This document shows, one piece after another, positions 35,029-44,443 of a stretch of DNA of 64,000 bases. The stretch lies in assembly GCF_937912035.1 (NCBI RefSeq), contig NZ_CALDPF010000035.1:149087-213086 (forward strand). The letters run 5' to 3'. Position 1 is the first letter of the stretch. Every line of letters starts with the position of its first letter. A model generated the notes under the pieces. The model saw only the letters and a program-made list of their open reading frames with translations. It had not been told where the DNA came from and searched no databases. Origin of the DNA: an uncultured Bacteroides sp. Its GTDB lineage: Bacteria; Bacteroidota; Bacteroidia; Bacteroidales; Bacteroidaceae. The position numbers and the translations under genes were made by a program.

Positions 35029-35673
35029 TCACGACGAAAGAACAATAGCACGGACATTTTCGAAACAATGTTGTTTCAAATCAAAAGGAGAAATCAAGAA
35101 GTCAAGCACTCCTACATCCATAAAATTCAGGACGAAATCATCACCTTCGAACGAATCTATCTGCAATAAAATCTGCCAGTCCTCATAAGGAGTATCCCAA
35201 TTATCCCATTGTCTAAACTGCGGTTCCGCCAACAAAGCATGTTCGTCCGAATTTTCTTTTTTCAGACTGAAATCAATCTTGAGTTCATGTGGAGGCACAA
35301 ACCCTTTATCAACATTATCAAGATTTACCTCGCGAACATCTTCCGATAAAGGGAAGTACATAACCTTAACGGCATTAACGTCACTTACTACACCACCAAT
35401 AGGGGTACAGCTATAATAATCTCCAACATAATTTCCCATTATTGCAAAAAACGATAGTACTCCGGTGTGTGGAAGAATATTGCCAATATCATACGGAGCC
35501 ACATCTGCCAGATTAATCTGACACAAGAAGTCATAATAACATTTGTTTCCTTCGTCATCAACATATTCAGGGAATGAATATCCCAAGGGCAAATCAGGAT
35601 TTCCCCAAAAGTGGGAAGAACCGCAAGGTAACTTTCCACATAGATTTGACAATATAAGATGAATAGGTTTCAT
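35029..35673 (-). CDS. DUF1963 (YwqG-like) protein
   Basis: 214 residues. The pattern SHFWGNPDLPLGYSFPE, then YDFLCQINLADVAPYD, LPHTGVLSFFAI, WQILLQIDSFEGDDFV and MDVGVLDFLISPFDLKQHCF matches DUF1963/YwqG, cytoplasmic proteins of unknown role in many bacteria. No signal peptide. It is shorter than typical (about 250 or more) because the N-terminal segment before the SKFGG-like motif is short. It lies 37 bases upstream of the NPCBM-like gene on the same strand and may share its transcript. Confidence 0.75.
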   Translation of the reverse strand: MKPIHLILSNLCGKLPCGSSHFWGNPDLPLGYSFPEYVDDEGNKCYYDFLCQINLADVAPYDIGNILPHTGVLSFFAIMGNYVGDYYSCTPIGGVVSDVNAVKVMYFPLSEDVREVNLDNVDKGFVPPHELKIDFSLKKENSDEHALLAEPQFRQWDNWDTPYEDWQILLQIDSFEGDDFVLNFMDVGVLDFLISPFDLKQHCFENVRAIVLSS

Positions 35674-35809
35674 AGTATTATATTTTGAATATAAACACTA
35701 ATTTCGGATATAAACAAAAATAACAATTATATTTATAAAAATAAAGTATTTTGACAAATTATTAAAAGAATTGTAGTATATTTGTTATAAATATCCAAAA
35801 ATAAAGCCA

Positions 35810-36295
35810 ATGATAACAGAAGTAACAATAAAAGACGCTACAGAAATAACTGCCATATATAATCACTATATACGTGAAAGCGTAGCCACTTTCGACACAG
35901 AAGAGTGGAGTGTAGAAAAAATGTCGGAACGCATACAGGCTCTTTCGTCTGCTTATCCATATATAGTTTTCAGAATGCCTGAAGGAAAGATAGGAGGTTT
36001 CTGCTATGCCCATCCCTGGAAAGAAAAAGACGCTTACAGCCGTACACTTGAGACAACAGTCTATGTATCACCGGAATATACAGGCCGCGGCATAGGAAAA
36101 CAACTTATGAATGAACTTATCAGGATATGCCGCGAAAGGAATTTCCTGACTCTGATAGCCTGCATTACAGAAGGAAATGAAAGCAGTTTCAGACTTCACG
36201 AAAAATTAGGTTTCGAACGCGTTTCACATTTTAAGAAAGTAGGCATGAAATTCGGTAAATACCTTGATGTGATAGACTACGAGCTGATACTATAA
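35810..36295 (+). CDS. GNAT acetyltransferase, phosphinothricin-acetyltransferase-like
   Basis: 161 residues. It begins ITEVTIKDATEITAIYNHYI and continues STFDTEEW-like text (SVATFDTEEWS), then YAHPWKEKDAYSRTLETTVYV, the acetyl-CoA loop GRGIGKQLMNEL and RLHEKLGFERVSHFKKVGMKFGKYLDV, all features of the PAT/bar-like subgroup. Relatives acetylate phosphinothricin, methionine sulfoximine or similar amino acids; natural substrate here is uncertain. The stop is 23 bases before yqgE, so the two form an operon. Confidence 0.85.
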   Translation: MITEVTIKDATEITAIYNHYIRESVATFDTEEWSVEKMSERIQALSSAYPYIVFRMPEGKIGGFCYAHPWKEKDAYSRTLETTVYVSPEYTGRGIGKQLMNELIRICRERNFLTLIACITEGNESSFRLHEKLGFERVSHFKKVGMKFGKYLDVIDYELIL

Positions 36296-36318
36296 CCCCA
36301 AAAACACTAAATAACAGA

Positions 36319-36909
36319 ATGTTAGAAGATATATTTCAAGTAAAATCAAATAATATTACTCCCGAGAAAGGCAGAATATTACTTGCATCGCCTTTGCTTA
36401 ATGATTACCATTTCGCACGTACAGTGATACTTATGGTGAACCATGGAGATAACGGCGACATGGGTGTTGTCTTGAATAAAGACTTCAGATACCATGTTTC
36501 ATTGAACGACCTGGTAAAAGATCTGGAAGATGTACCTGCAATACCGGTCTATAAAGGAGGCCCCGTGGGACGTGACACGATGTTCTTCATACACGATATT
36601 GAAGAAATAAAAGACTCGCTTCCTTTGAAAAACGGATTGTTCATGAATGGCGATTTCAATCAGATGATAGATTATATCAAATCCGGTAATCCAATTTCAG
36701 ATAGAGTACGTTTCTATCTAGGTTATGCCGGATGGGAAGAAGGACAGTTGCAGTCCGAAATGGAAGAAGACACATGGATTGTGAGCGAACTTCCGAAAGA
36801 CAGACTGTTCAAGGAAAACTACAGGTCATTATGGATGAACTGCATGAATGACATGGGAGAGCCATACAGCACATGGGCTAAATATCCCAAATTTCCAACA
36901 ATGAACTGA
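36319..36909 (+). CDS. yqgE: YqgE/AlgH family protein
   Basis: 196 residues. It begins with KGRILLASPLLNDYHFARTVILMVNHGDNGDMGVVLN split over the first 60 residues; later VYKGGPVGRDTMFFIH, FMNGDFNQ and RFYLGYAGWEEGQLQSEM are the family hallmarks. Soluble cytoplasmic protein, widely conserved, without an agreed biochemical function; AlgH affects alginate genes in Pseudomonas. It ends four bases before the stop of a convergent gene with no terminator between them. Confidence 0.9.
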   Translation: MLEDIFQVKSNNITPEKGRILLASPLLNDYHFARTVILMVNHGDNGDMGVVLNKDFRYHVSLNDLVKDLEDVPAIPVYKGGPVGRDTMFFIHDIEEIKDSLPLKNGLFMNGDFNQMIDYIKSGNPISDRVRFYLGYAGWEEGQLQSEMEEDTWIVSELPKDRLFKENYRSLWMNCMNDMGEPYSTWAKYPKFPTMN

Positions 36910-36913
36910 GGTA

Positions 36914-37429
36914 CTACCTGTCGGCTATCTTCTGAAACATACAAACATCATAATACTGCTGTCCTCGACGTATCCACAACTTGAGGACGGCAGTTTCTGT
37001 AAATCCGCAAGAAAGGAAAGTTTCACGCCCGGCCTCATTATCACATCTTACATACGCATACAGCTGGTTCATGCTCAAAAATCCGAAACAGTGTTCCTCT
37101 ATCATACGGAGAGCATTTCGCCCAATACCCTTTCCTCTGAATTCGGACAATACTACAATTCCAACCTCAGCCCTGTTATTACGCACATCAAAATCGAATA
37201 CATCCACTATTCCAGCCACCTTTCCGTCAGGCAATACAATCATCAGCCTCAACTGTTTGTCGGTAAATATATCGTTAGTGTTGGTGGCAATATACTGTTT
37301 CATCTGATAGCGTGAATAAGGTCCGGTATTATCACCATTATGTATCCACAAATCCGAATCATTTTCTATATCCAGCATGATGCCAAGATCTTCCGGTTCT
37401 GGGGCACGAAGTATTATATCCATACTCAT
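36914..37429 (-). CDS. GNAT acetyltransferase (RimJ/SpeG-like)
   Basis: 171 residues. It begins ILRAPEPEDLGIMLDIENDSDLW; the coenzyme A motif is FRGKGIGRNALRMIEEHCF and a downstream VRCDNEAGRETFLSCGFTE strand-helix is typical of RimJ/SpeG N-acetyltransferases. Substrate unknown. The start overlaps the stop of the upstream membrane-protein gene by four bases (ATGA), giving a coupled operon recR, membrane protein, GNAT. Confidence 0.85.
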   Translation of the reverse strand: MSMDIILRAPEPEDLGIMLDIENDSDLWIHNGDNTGPYSRYQMKQYIATNTNDIFTDKQLRLMIVLPDGKVAGIVDVFDFDVRNNRAEVGIVVLSEFRGKGIGRNALRMIEEHCFGFLSMNQLYAYVRCDNEAGRETFLSCGFTETAVLKLWIRRGQQYYDVCMFQKIADR

Positions 37430-37890
37430 GATTCCTCCTCTTCCTTAAGCAAGTCTAGTTCCGAAAGCAGTCTTTTCTTACCCGGTACACAGAACATCGA
37501 GGCTAGTACTGCCATTGCACCGCAAAGCAGGCCTGTTGTATCCATGGTCCAGTAATACAGAGATATATTGAATACAGCCACTACCAAAAGCAGTATAATC
37601 CTTACCTCACTCCAACGGCGGTAACTCTTCAAAGCACTATCAATATCAAGGTTCCTGATATATTTTGTCAGCGACAGATTGAATATACGCAACGACATAG
37701 GGATAAGGCATATTGCAAGTAACACTCCGGTCAACTGGGCAACATATACAGCTTTGGAATCACCAACCAGAGCTCCTTCCTCCAGAATACCGTTTTCATA
37801 TCCAGCTATCAGGCATATAATAATTACCCATGTAACAGCAAACTCTATTTTAAGCAGTCTAAGCAATCTGTCTATTTTCTTTTCCATCAT
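37426..37890 (-). CDS. Small membrane protein with four helices
   Basis: 154 residues with hydrophobic segments at about 17-32 (FAVTWVIIICLIAGY), 47-67 (AVYVAQLTGVLLAICLIPM), 97-113 (IILLLVVAVFNISLYYW) and 117-135 (GLLCGAMAVLASMFCV). The C-terminus is charged (KKRLLSELDLLKEEEES). No signal sequence beyond the first helix. Inner-membrane location is likely. The family is seen next to recR in Bacteroidetes by my recollection, but function is unknown. It is coupled to the downstream GNAT gene and begins 15 bases after recR. Confidence 0.75.
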   Translation of the reverse strand: MMEKKIDRLLRLLKIEFAVTWVIIICLIAGYENGILEEGALVGDSKAVYVAQLTGVLLAICLIPMSLRIFNLSLTKYIRNLDIDSALKSYRRWSEVRIILLLVVAVFNISLYYWTMDTTGLLCGAMAVLASMFCVPGKKRLLSELDLLKEEEES

Positions 37891-37905
37891 TCAATTTTCA
37901 TTTTA

Positions 37906-38523
37906 TCACATTTTACCTGTAAACTCAATCCTGTTTACTATAGAACGTCCCAAAGTAACCTCATCTGTGTATTGCAGTTCATCACCTATCGAAATACCAC
38001 GCGAAATCACGGACACCTTCACATCAAGTCCGCTCAGTTTGCGGAAGATATAGAAGTTGGTACTGTCACCCTCCATAGTAGAGCTCAATGCCAGAATTAT
38101 CTCTTTCACTCCACCGGCCTTTACACGATCCACAAGACTGTCTATCTGCAAATCATTCGGCCCCACACCATCCATAGGAGAAATCACACCGCCCAGCACA
38201 TGATACAATCCGTTAAACTGCTGGGTATTCTCTACAGCCATCACATCGCGGATATTTTCAACCACGCACACAATTGAAGAATCGCGCGAAGGAGTGGAAC
38301 ATATCCGGCAGATATCCGTATCCGAAATATTATGGCATACCTTACAGTATTTCACCTCATGCTTTAATGTGACTATCGCATTGCCGAACGCCTCTACGGC
38401 CTCGGTATCCTGACGCAAAAGATGAAGGACAAGACGCATCGCAGTCTTTCTTCCTATACCCGGCAATCGTGAAAACTCGTCAACGGCCTTTTCCAAAAGT
38501 ACCGATGGATATTGTTGGTTCAT
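37906..38523 (-). CDS. recR: Recombination protein RecR
   Basis: 205 residues. It starts with a helix-hairpin-helix (FSRLPGIGRKTAMRLVLHLL); a C4 zinc finger (CKVCHNISDTDICRICSTP) and the Toprim domain (VCVVENIRDVMAVEN, ...YHVLGGVISPMDGVGPNDL and EIILALSSTMEGDSTNFYI) follow. RecR works with RecO (and RecF) to load RecA on gapped DNA. Normal length, no defects. It is the first gene of a minus-strand operon whose promoter lies in the 38524-38610 divergent region. Confidence 0.95.
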   Translation of the reverse strand: MNQQYPSVLLEKAVDEFSRLPGIGRKTAMRLVLHLLRQDTEAVEAFGNAIVTLKHEVKYCKVCHNISDTDICRICSTPSRDSSIVCVVENIRDVMAVENTQQFNGLYHVLGGVISPMDGVGPNDLQIDSLVDRVKAGGVKEIILALSSTMEGDSTNFYIFRKLSGLDVKVSVISRGISIGDELQYTDEVTLGRSIVNRIEFTGKM

Positions 38524-38561
38524 TGTGTCTTTTTTTGAGTTTGTTAGTTTACTTCAAGCCG

Positions 38562-38590
38562 CAAAAATACAAAAAATCTGATTATCTTTG
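38562..38590. promoter_or_regulatory. Divergent -7 elements: recR operon (38562-38569, minus) and symporter (38583-38590, plus)
   Basis: The plus strand CAAAAATA at 38562-38569 is TATTTTTG on the minus strand, and TATCTTTG occurs at 38583-38590 on the plus strand. Both fit TAnnTTTG and lie correctly for the recR start (38523) and the symporter start (38611). Confidence 0.55.
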
Positions 38591-38610
38591 TGCTTTAATT
38601 TACTATTAAC

Positions 38611-40071
38611 ATGAACGGCATATTCATTCTAATTACAATAATAATCTATTTCGGAATATTACTTGGCATATCGCGTATAACTGCACGCAGACATTCGGAC
38701 AACGATGCATTCTTCCGTGGCAACCGCCAGTCACCATGGTATATAGTATCATTCGGAATGATAGGTGCATCACTGTCCGGAGTAACATTCGTTTCTGTAC
38801 CAGGCATGGTGAAAAATATAGACATGACCTACATGCAGACATGTATGGGCTTCTTTGTGGGCTATCTGATAATTGCCCACGTACTCCTACCCCTATACTA
38901 TAAGCTGAACCTTACGTCAATATACACATATTTGGGGCAAAGGATAGGCAGATATTCATACAAGACGGGGGCTTCATTCTTCCTCATATCCAAAATGCTG
39001 GGAGCGGCCGCCAGACTATATCTGGTATGCATTATCCTGCAACACTACGTATTTGATGACTATAACATACCGTTTGCCGTGACAGCCATAGGAACCGTAT
39101 TGCTGATATGGCTATATACACACAAGAGCGGCATACGTACGATAGTATGGACAGACAGCCTGCAGACACTGTGTCTCCTGCTTGCTTTGGGACTGATATT
39201 GTATAATGTGGCAGACAAGCTGAACCTGAATGTAGGCGGAGTGATAGACACCATAAAGAACAGCAGCGAAAGCCGCATCTTCGTTTTCGACGACTGGCAG
39301 TCTAAACAGAACTTCTTCAAGCAGTTCTTCAGTGGGATATTCATAACCATAGTAATGACAGGACTTGACCAGGACATGATGCAGAAGAACCTCTCCTGCC
39401 GTAATCTTAAAGAAGCACAAAAAAATATGTACTGTTACGGAATATCTTTCGTGCCGGTAAATCTGCTTTTCCTTTCATTGGGTATCCTGCTCATGGTAGC
39501 AGCCACACAGATGAACATAACAATTCCGGCCAAAGGCGATGACCTTCTTCCGATGTTTGCGGCAGGCGGACATCTGGGATATGCGGTACTGGTTTTCTTC
39601 ACCATAGGAATAATAGCGGCAGCATTCTCAAGTGCCGATTCCGCCCTAGCCGCCCTGACTACAAGCTTCTGTATAGACATTCTGAATACGGACAGATATA
39701 GTGAAAAGAAAGCCGAGAGAGTAAGAAAAATCACTCATCTTGGTATAAGCATAGTGTTCGTGGCATGTATTCTGATATTCGAAGCCATAGACAGCCAAAG
39801 CGTGATAGACACTATATATACACTTGCATCATATACCTACGGTCCTCTACTGGGACTTTTCTGCTTCGGACTTTTCACTAAATTAAGGCCACGCGACAAA
39901 TATGTACCTTATATAGCAATTTTATCACCTGCCATATGCTACATAATAGACATTCTCACATTCAATGCCACAGGATACAAGTTCGGTTACGAAATGCTGA
40001 TGTTCAACGGTTTTCTCACATTTATGGGACTTGCCGCATTGAGTTTGGGAAAGAAAAGGATAAGTTGTTAG
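38611..40071 (+). CDS. Sodium/solute symporter (SSS family)
   Basis: 486 residues with about 13 hydrophobic helices. Family landmarks: ITARRHSDNDAFFRGNRQSPWYIVSFGMIGASLSGVTFVS in the first 70 residues, RLYLVCIILQHYVF, GLDQDMMQKNLSCRN (the SSS D-Q-D-M motif), IIAAAFSSADSALAALTTSFCID (the Na2-site S/T segment with SSADSALAAL). It cotransports sodium with a solute, perhaps a sugar, sialic acid or similar; substrate not readable. It is followed after 36 bases (recurring TTGTTAGTTTTTA spacer) by engB. Confidence 0.88.
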   Translation: MNGIFILITIIIYFGILLGISRITARRHSDNDAFFRGNRQSPWYIVSFGMIGASLSGVTFVSVPGMVKNIDMTYMQTCMGFFVGYLIIAHVLLPLYYKLNLTSIYTYLGQRIGRYSYKTGASFFLISKMLGAAARLYLVCIILQHYVFDDYNIPFAVTAIGTVLLIWLYTHKSGIRTIVWTDSLQTLCLLLALGLILYNVADKLNLNVGGVIDTIKNSSESRIFVFDDWQSKQNFFKQFFSGIFITIVMTGLDQDMMQKNLSCRNLKEAQKNMYCYGISFVPVNLLFLSLGILLMVAATQMNITIPAKGDDLLPMFAAGGHLGYAVLVFFTIGIIAAAFSSADSALAALTTSFCIDILNTDRYSEKKAERVRKITHLGISIVFVACILIFEAIDSQSVIDTIYTLASYTYGPLLGLFCFGLFTKLRPRDKYVPYIAILSPAICYIIDILTFNATGYKFGYEMLMFNGFLTFMGLAALSLGKKRISC

Positions 40072-40107
40072 TTTTTAATTGTTAGAAAATTTATAAAAGA
40101 CATATAT

Positions 40108-40713
40108 ATGGAAATAAAAAGTGCAGAATTCACAATAAGCAGCTCAAGAGCTGATATGTGTCCAAAATCGGATATACCGGAATATGCTTTCATAGGCCGT
40201 TCCAACGTGGGAAAATCCAGCCTTATCAATATGTTGACAAAGAAACCAAAGCTCGCCATGACTTCATCCACTCCTGGTAAGACTCTGCTTATCAACCATT
40301 TCCTGATCAACAAAGAATGGTATCTTGTCGATCTTCCTGGATATGGATTTGCATTGAGAGGCAAGAAGATGATGGAAAAGATCAAGAACCTCATAGAATA
40401 CTACGTTCTTGAGCGCGAACAGCTTACCTGCCTTTTTGTATTAATAGACAGCCGTCATGAGCCTCAGAAAATCGACCTTGAATTCATAGAATGGCTTGGC
40501 GAAAACGGCGTTCCGTTTGCAATTATATTTACAAAAGCCGACAAACAGACTGTAGGCAAGACAAGACAGAACGTAAACAACTACTTGAACAAGCTGAAAG
40601 AGCAATGGGAAGAATTGCCTCCTCATTTTATTTCTTCATCTGAAAACGGAACTGGCAGACAGGAGATACTTGGCTATATAGACGGTATCAACAAATCATT
40701 GAAAGAACAATAA
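40108..40713 (+). CDS. engB: Ribosome biogenesis GTPase YsxC/EngB
   Basis: 201 residues. G motifs: G1 GRSNVGKSS (about 30-38), G2 with TSSTPGKT, G3 DLPGYGFA (about 73-80), G4 FTKADK and G5 SSENGTG. This is the compact YsxC/EngB layout. It helps assemble the large ribosomal subunit and is usually essential. No truncation. A hairpin terminator follows directly. Confidence 0.95.
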   Translation: MEIKSAEFTISSSRADMCPKSDIPEYAFIGRSNVGKSSLINMLTKKPKLAMTSSTPGKTLLINHFLINKEWYLVDLPGYGFALRGKKMMEKIKNLIEYYVLEREQLTCLFVLIDSRHEPQKIDLEFIEWLGENGVPFAIIFTKADKQTVGKTRQNVNNYLNKLKEQWEELPPHFISSSENGTGRQEILGYIDGINKSLKEQ

Positions 40714-40718
40714 AAAAT

Positions 40719-40761
40719 TAATCCGCTTCATACATCTATCAAAGAAGTATATAGCGGATTA
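40719..40761 (+). terminator. Terminator after engB
   Basis: TAATCCGCT (40719-40727) and AGCGGATTA (40753-40761) are exact inverses, followed by a T-rich tract. Confidence 0.7.
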
Positions 40762-40805
40762 TAATTTTTATAATCGTTTTCTGAACAAGAAATACAAAAC
40801 ATTAC

Positions 40806-41345
40806 CTACACAAAACGTACATCTTTCAATATCTTCTTCATCACATTACGTCTGGCCGTCTTCAGTCCTGAAGATAAAGACTCAGCAGATATTATTTCAA
40901 GACAATTGCTTAATTCAGACAGAAGTTCCGGAAAGAACCTGCACTGCTCATATGCCAGCTTCATACACAAAGCACGATTAGAACACGATTCGTGAGACGA
41001 TTGTATAGTTTCAAAACAGAAATCAATAAAGTCGGTACGCAAAGTGTCACATTCAAACGGCTGCCTCAACAGAAGAGTGAGAAGCAAACGTTTCTTTCCC
41101 TCATGCTTTTCAGATATAACCTTATCAATCAATTCGTCATGCTTTGCATACAGCCATTTACTGTTCGACAGGTCAAAATAGGTAAACACCCACACGGCAT
41201 TATATGAAACCTTGACATCCTCATCAGATATCAGGGTATATAGTTCTTCTTTCAGACTGTCGTTGTCCGTACCTTGAGTGAGAAAACATATCTCGTGTAT
41301 GTCGTCCTGACTCAAACGCTGAAGGAGTCTCTTACGGAAATCCAT
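40806..41345 (-). CDS. Helical (HEAT-like) hypothetical protein
   Basis: 179 residues, nearly all alpha-helical, made of repeated helix pairs (DDIHEICFLTQGTDNDSLKEEL, then LISDEDVKVSYNAVWVFTYFD). This resembles HEAT/armadillo repeats. No signal peptide or catalytic motif. It begins three bases after the ABC-F gene stop on the same strand, so the two are cotranscribed. Likely a protein-interaction scaffold; partner unknown. Confidence 0.65.
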   Translation of the reverse strand: MDFRKRLLQRLSQDDIHEICFLTQGTDNDSLKEELYTLISDEDVKVSYNAVWVFTYFDLSNSKWLYAKHDELIDKVISEKHEGKKRLLLTLLLRQPFECDTLRTDFIDFCFETIQSSHESCSNRALCMKLAYEQCRFFPELLSELSNCLEIISAESLSSGLKTARRNVMKKILKDVRFV

Positions 41346-41348
41346 ATC

Positions 41349-43214
41349 CTATCCCTCAATTTCGCTGAGTTCCATCCAGCGCATGGTCTTCTCATCAATC
41401 TCGTCAGTAAGTATCGGAAGACGCTTCGATTTCTCAGTCAGCTCGTCCACACTCAATGTACCACTGCAAAGAGCATCTTCTATAGCCTTCTTCTCCGCTT
41501 CCAGTTCAGCTATTTCCTTTTCAAGCTGATCAAACTCCTTCTTTTCCTTAAAGGTCATGCGGCGCTTGTCGTTCAGGCGCACCTTCTGAGTTTTCTCTTC
41601 CTTTGGTTTGGCAGCTTCCTTTTCGCGATCCTGCTTTGCAAGTTTCCAGTCACGATAATCAGAATAATTACCCGGAAAATCACGGATATCACCCTGACCG
41701 TTGAACACAAGGATATGATCTACCACCTTATCCATAAAATAACGGTCGTGGCTTACCACAATAACACATCCTTTGAAGTTCTGAAGATATTCTTCCAATA
41801 CCTGCAAAGTCACAATGTCAAGGTCATTCGTCGGCTCGTCCAGAACAAGGAAATTAGGATTACGCATAAGTACAGTACAGAGATACAGGCGTCGTCTTTC
41901 GCCACCACTCAACTTATATACGTAGCTGTGCTGAGTCTCCGGAGTGAAAAGGAAATGCTGCAGGAACTGCGATGCCGTAAGCCTCTTGCCGTTACCCAGC
42001 TCTATCACTTCGGCAATATCAGTTATCACGTCTATAACCTTCATTTGCTCGTCAAACTGAAGTCCTTCCTGCGAATAATAACCGAAACGCACTGTCTCAC
42101 CTATATCCAAACGTCCGCTGTCAGGCTTTTGCAATCCCATAAGGATTTTTATAAAGGTTGACTTTCCTGTACCATTGTTTCCCACAATACCCATCTTTTC
42201 ATATCGAGCAAAGATGTATGAGAAATCGTCAAGAATCTTCAAATCGCCGAAACTCTTATAAAGATGATCAGCCTCGAATATCTTAGAACCGATGTAAGAA
42301 GCCTTCACATCCAGCTTCACGTTCGAATCGTTCATTCTTCTTTTAGCCACTTTCTCCAGTTCATAGAAAGCCTCCTCCCTATATCTCGCCTTGTGTCCGC
42401 GTGCCTGCGGCATACGGCGCATCCATTCCAGTTCGGTACGGTAGAGGTTGTTGGCCCTTGCTATTTCCGCATTGGCGGCATCAATCCTCTCCTGGCGTTT
42501 TTGGAGATAGTAACTGTAGTTTCCTGTATATGAATATACCTGCTTATTGTCAAGCTCGATAATCTCGGAGCATACACGGTCAAGGAAATATCTGTCATGA
42601 GTCACCATAAGCAGGCTCAGAGTACCTCGCTTGAGATATTCCTCCAGCCATTCTGTCATATCGAGGTCCAAATGGTTGGTTGGCTCATCAAGTATAATCA
42701 GGTCCGGCTCTGTGATAAGCACATTAGCTAGAGCCACACGCTTGAGCTGACCTCCGGACAGTTGCTTTATTTTCTGATTGAAATCCCTGATTTTCAACTG
42801 AGAAAGAATCTGTTTTGCCTTTCTTTCGTAGTCCCATGCCTTTTCGTGCTCCATACGTGCCAGCAAGTCCTCCAGTCCGGGGTTCCCTTCGGTTTCCATA
42901 CATTTCTCATATTCTTTTATGAGCTGCACCACAGGAGTACCATGATAGAAACATGCCTCAAGCACTGTTATATCGTCTGGATAATGCGGACTCTGTTCAA
43001 GATAGCCAACACGAAGGTCGCGACGGAAAGTAATCTTTCCATCATCATAGCCTTCCTTTCCGGCAAGAATGTTAAGCAAAGTAGTTTTTCCGGAGCCGTT
43101 CTTCGCTATCAGACCGATGCGCTGTCCCTCGGCCACTCCGAAAGATATTGAATTGAATAGAACCAAATCACCGAACGATTTGGTAAGATTTTCTACCTGT
43201 AAATATGGAGTCAT
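41349..43214 (-). CDS. uup: ABC-F ATPase, Uup-like
   Basis: 621 residues, soluble, two ABC domains. The first has GLIAKNGSGKTTLLNILAG, QLSGGQLKRVALANVL and LIILDEPTNHLDLDM; the second GIVGNNGTGKSTFIKILMG, KLSGGERRRLYLCTVL and LVLDEPTNDLDIVTL. The inter-domain linker is charged. The C-terminal ~90 residues form a coiled coil (FKEKKEFDQLEKEIAELEAE) typical of Uup. ABC-F proteins bind the ribosomal E-site; Uup is linked to DNA stability and ribosome rescue. No membrane segment, so it is not a transporter. Antibiotic-resistance ABC-Fs lack this coiled coil. Confidence 0.9.
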   Translation of the reverse strand: MTPYLQVENLTKSFGDLVLFNSISFGVAEGQRIGLIAKNGSGKTTLLNILAGKEGYDDGKITFRRDLRVGYLEQSPHYPDDITVLEACFYHGTPVVQLIKEYEKCMETEGNPGLEDLLARMEHEKAWDYERKAKQILSQLKIRDFNQKIKQLSGGQLKRVALANVLITEPDLIILDEPTNHLDLDMTEWLEEYLKRGTLSLLMVTHDRYFLDRVCSEIIELDNKQVYSYTGNYSYYLQKRQERIDAANAEIARANNLYRTELEWMRRMPQARGHKARYREEAFYELEKVAKRRMNDSNVKLDVKASYIGSKIFEADHLYKSFGDLKILDDFSYIFARYEKMGIVGNNGTGKSTFIKILMGLQKPDSGRLDIGETVRFGYYSQEGLQFDEQMKVIDVITDIAEVIELGNGKRLTASQFLQHFLFTPETQHSYVYKLSGGERRRLYLCTVLMRNPNFLVLDEPTNDLDIVTLQVLEEYLQNFKGCVIVVSHDRYFMDKVVDHILVFNGQGDIRDFPGNYSDYRDWKLAKQDREKEAAKPKEEKTQKVRLNDKRRMTFKEKKEFDQLEKEIAELEAEKKAIEDALCSGTLSVDELTEKSKRLPILTDEIDEKTMRWMELSEIEG

Positions 43215-43218
43215 TTAA

Positions 43219-43275
43219 GAATATGAGTTTGTAAGTTTATGAGTTTATGAGTTTGTAAGTTTGTGAATTTATAAA
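43219..43275. repeat. Short tandem repeats (GAGTTTGTAAGTTT type)
   Basis: Imperfect repeats of AGTTTRT(A/G)A units run through this stretch between the uup start and the DUF3805 gene, followed by the ATTTTTAATTATTAATT spacer repeat also seen elsewhere in the window. No coding content. Confidence 0.5.
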
Positions 43276-43316
43276 TTCCTGCAAACCGCAACCAATTCTT
43301 AATTTTTAATTATTAA

Positions 43317-44141
43317 TTATTTATTTATCGCCTTCTCTACCTCTTCCTTTATCTTTTCGAATTCAGCTTTCAGGCTACATGACTTACCGTTCTTAACCCT
43401 GCTCCATACCAACTGCTGTGGATACACCATAACATCAGTTTCGGCAAACTTCAGTGCAGGATACTCTTTCTGTCCGTCTATCACAGTCACCCATTCCATA
43501 CCGTCCATTTCATTGACAAGTATGGCGCCGAAAGCCATTCCGAAGGACTCCCAGGCCTGACGCTGACTGTTATTGAACTTGCCGCTGTCCATCACTTTCT
43601 GAATGCTTGCAATATCAGCCTCTGATGAAGTAAAATCTTTTGTAAGCTGTTTCTTGATAGTCATCACAGCCCAGTCGAAGCTCTCGTTTATGGCATTGAT
43701 TTCAAGTACACGCACAGGGATGACCTCTTTCCAAGGTTTCTCTCCCTCGCATCTCACCTTCAACGAAGTTATAATGCTCTCTGCAGGTTTCATACTTTCT
43801 CCTTTAGCCACAGTAAAAGAACATTCCACAGAGATGTCACCCTTTCCTGTAATCCACAGATGCGAAGTGTACCAATTTCCGTTTTCCTGGAAATTCTCAG
43901 TTGAATAGACGCACGACCACTCTCCCACCTTCACCAGTCGTGAAGTACGGTTGTTCTTCAATTCATAGTCCATACACTCTTCGGCATACTTCTTGTCCTG
44001 CCCTTTGAAAGCAGAGATTCTGAAATTACCGTTCCACTTTTCAGGATTGTAAAAAAGGAAGCAGTCTTCTGTATCTTCAAACTCATGCCATCCTGCCGGA
44101 TATTCCAGCGAGAACCATGAACCGGGAGAAATATATTTCAT
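43317..44141 (-). CDS. DUF3805/DUF3806 protein
   Basis: 274 residues. The N-terminal half (ISPGSWFSLEYPAGWHEFED and CFLFYNPEKWNGNFRISAF) fits DUF3805; the C-terminal half (NNSQRQAWESFGMAFGAILV, EMDGMEWVTVIDGQ and YPQQLVWSRVKNG) fits DUF3806. Both families are of unknown function and usually occur together. No signal peptide, cytoplasmic. Transcribed alone; upstream is a long A/T-rich region. Confidence 0.8.
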   Translation of the reverse strand: MKYISPGSWFSLEYPAGWHEFEDTEDCFLFYNPEKWNGNFRISAFKGQDKKYAEECMDYELKNNRTSRLVKVGEWSCVYSTENFQENGNWYTSHLWITGKGDISVECSFTVAKGESMKPAESIITSLKVRCEGEKPWKEVIPVRVLEINAINESFDWAVMTIKKQLTKDFTSSEADIASIQKVMDSGKFNNSQRQAWESFGMAFGAILVNEMDGMEWVTVIDGQKEYPALKFAETDVMVYPQQLVWSRVKNGKSCSLKAEFEKIKEEVEKAINK

Positions 44142-44296
44142 ATATGAGATAGTTTAGATGTTAATACTTAATTCTGTATGCAAATATAATGCTTTATAGA
44201 ATAAAACAAAAAACTTTTTCCCCGTCAAAACAAGTTTTCGTGCTGATATAAAGCTATTTTTATGGTTAGAAAATCTATAAATATAAATTGTATTTA

Positions 44297-44333
44297 TATA
44301 AACCACAGTGTAATTTCTATAAACCACAGTGTA
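44297..44333. repeat. Direct repeat pair, 21-bp period
   Basis: TATAAACCACAGTGTA occurs at 44297-44312 and 44318-44333. The two exact 16-bp copies are spaced 21 bp, two helical turns, in an otherwise A/T-rich noncoding stretch upstream of the decayed barrel gene. Possible operator pair. Confidence 0.55.
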
Positions 44334-44443
44334 GTTTATAAAAACAGAACTGTTATTTATAGGAAATATAAGCATAAATATAAGAAAATATAATGACGTA
44401 TTTAATATCTCCTTATATTCTATTTTTCAAGTTATTCCCGCAG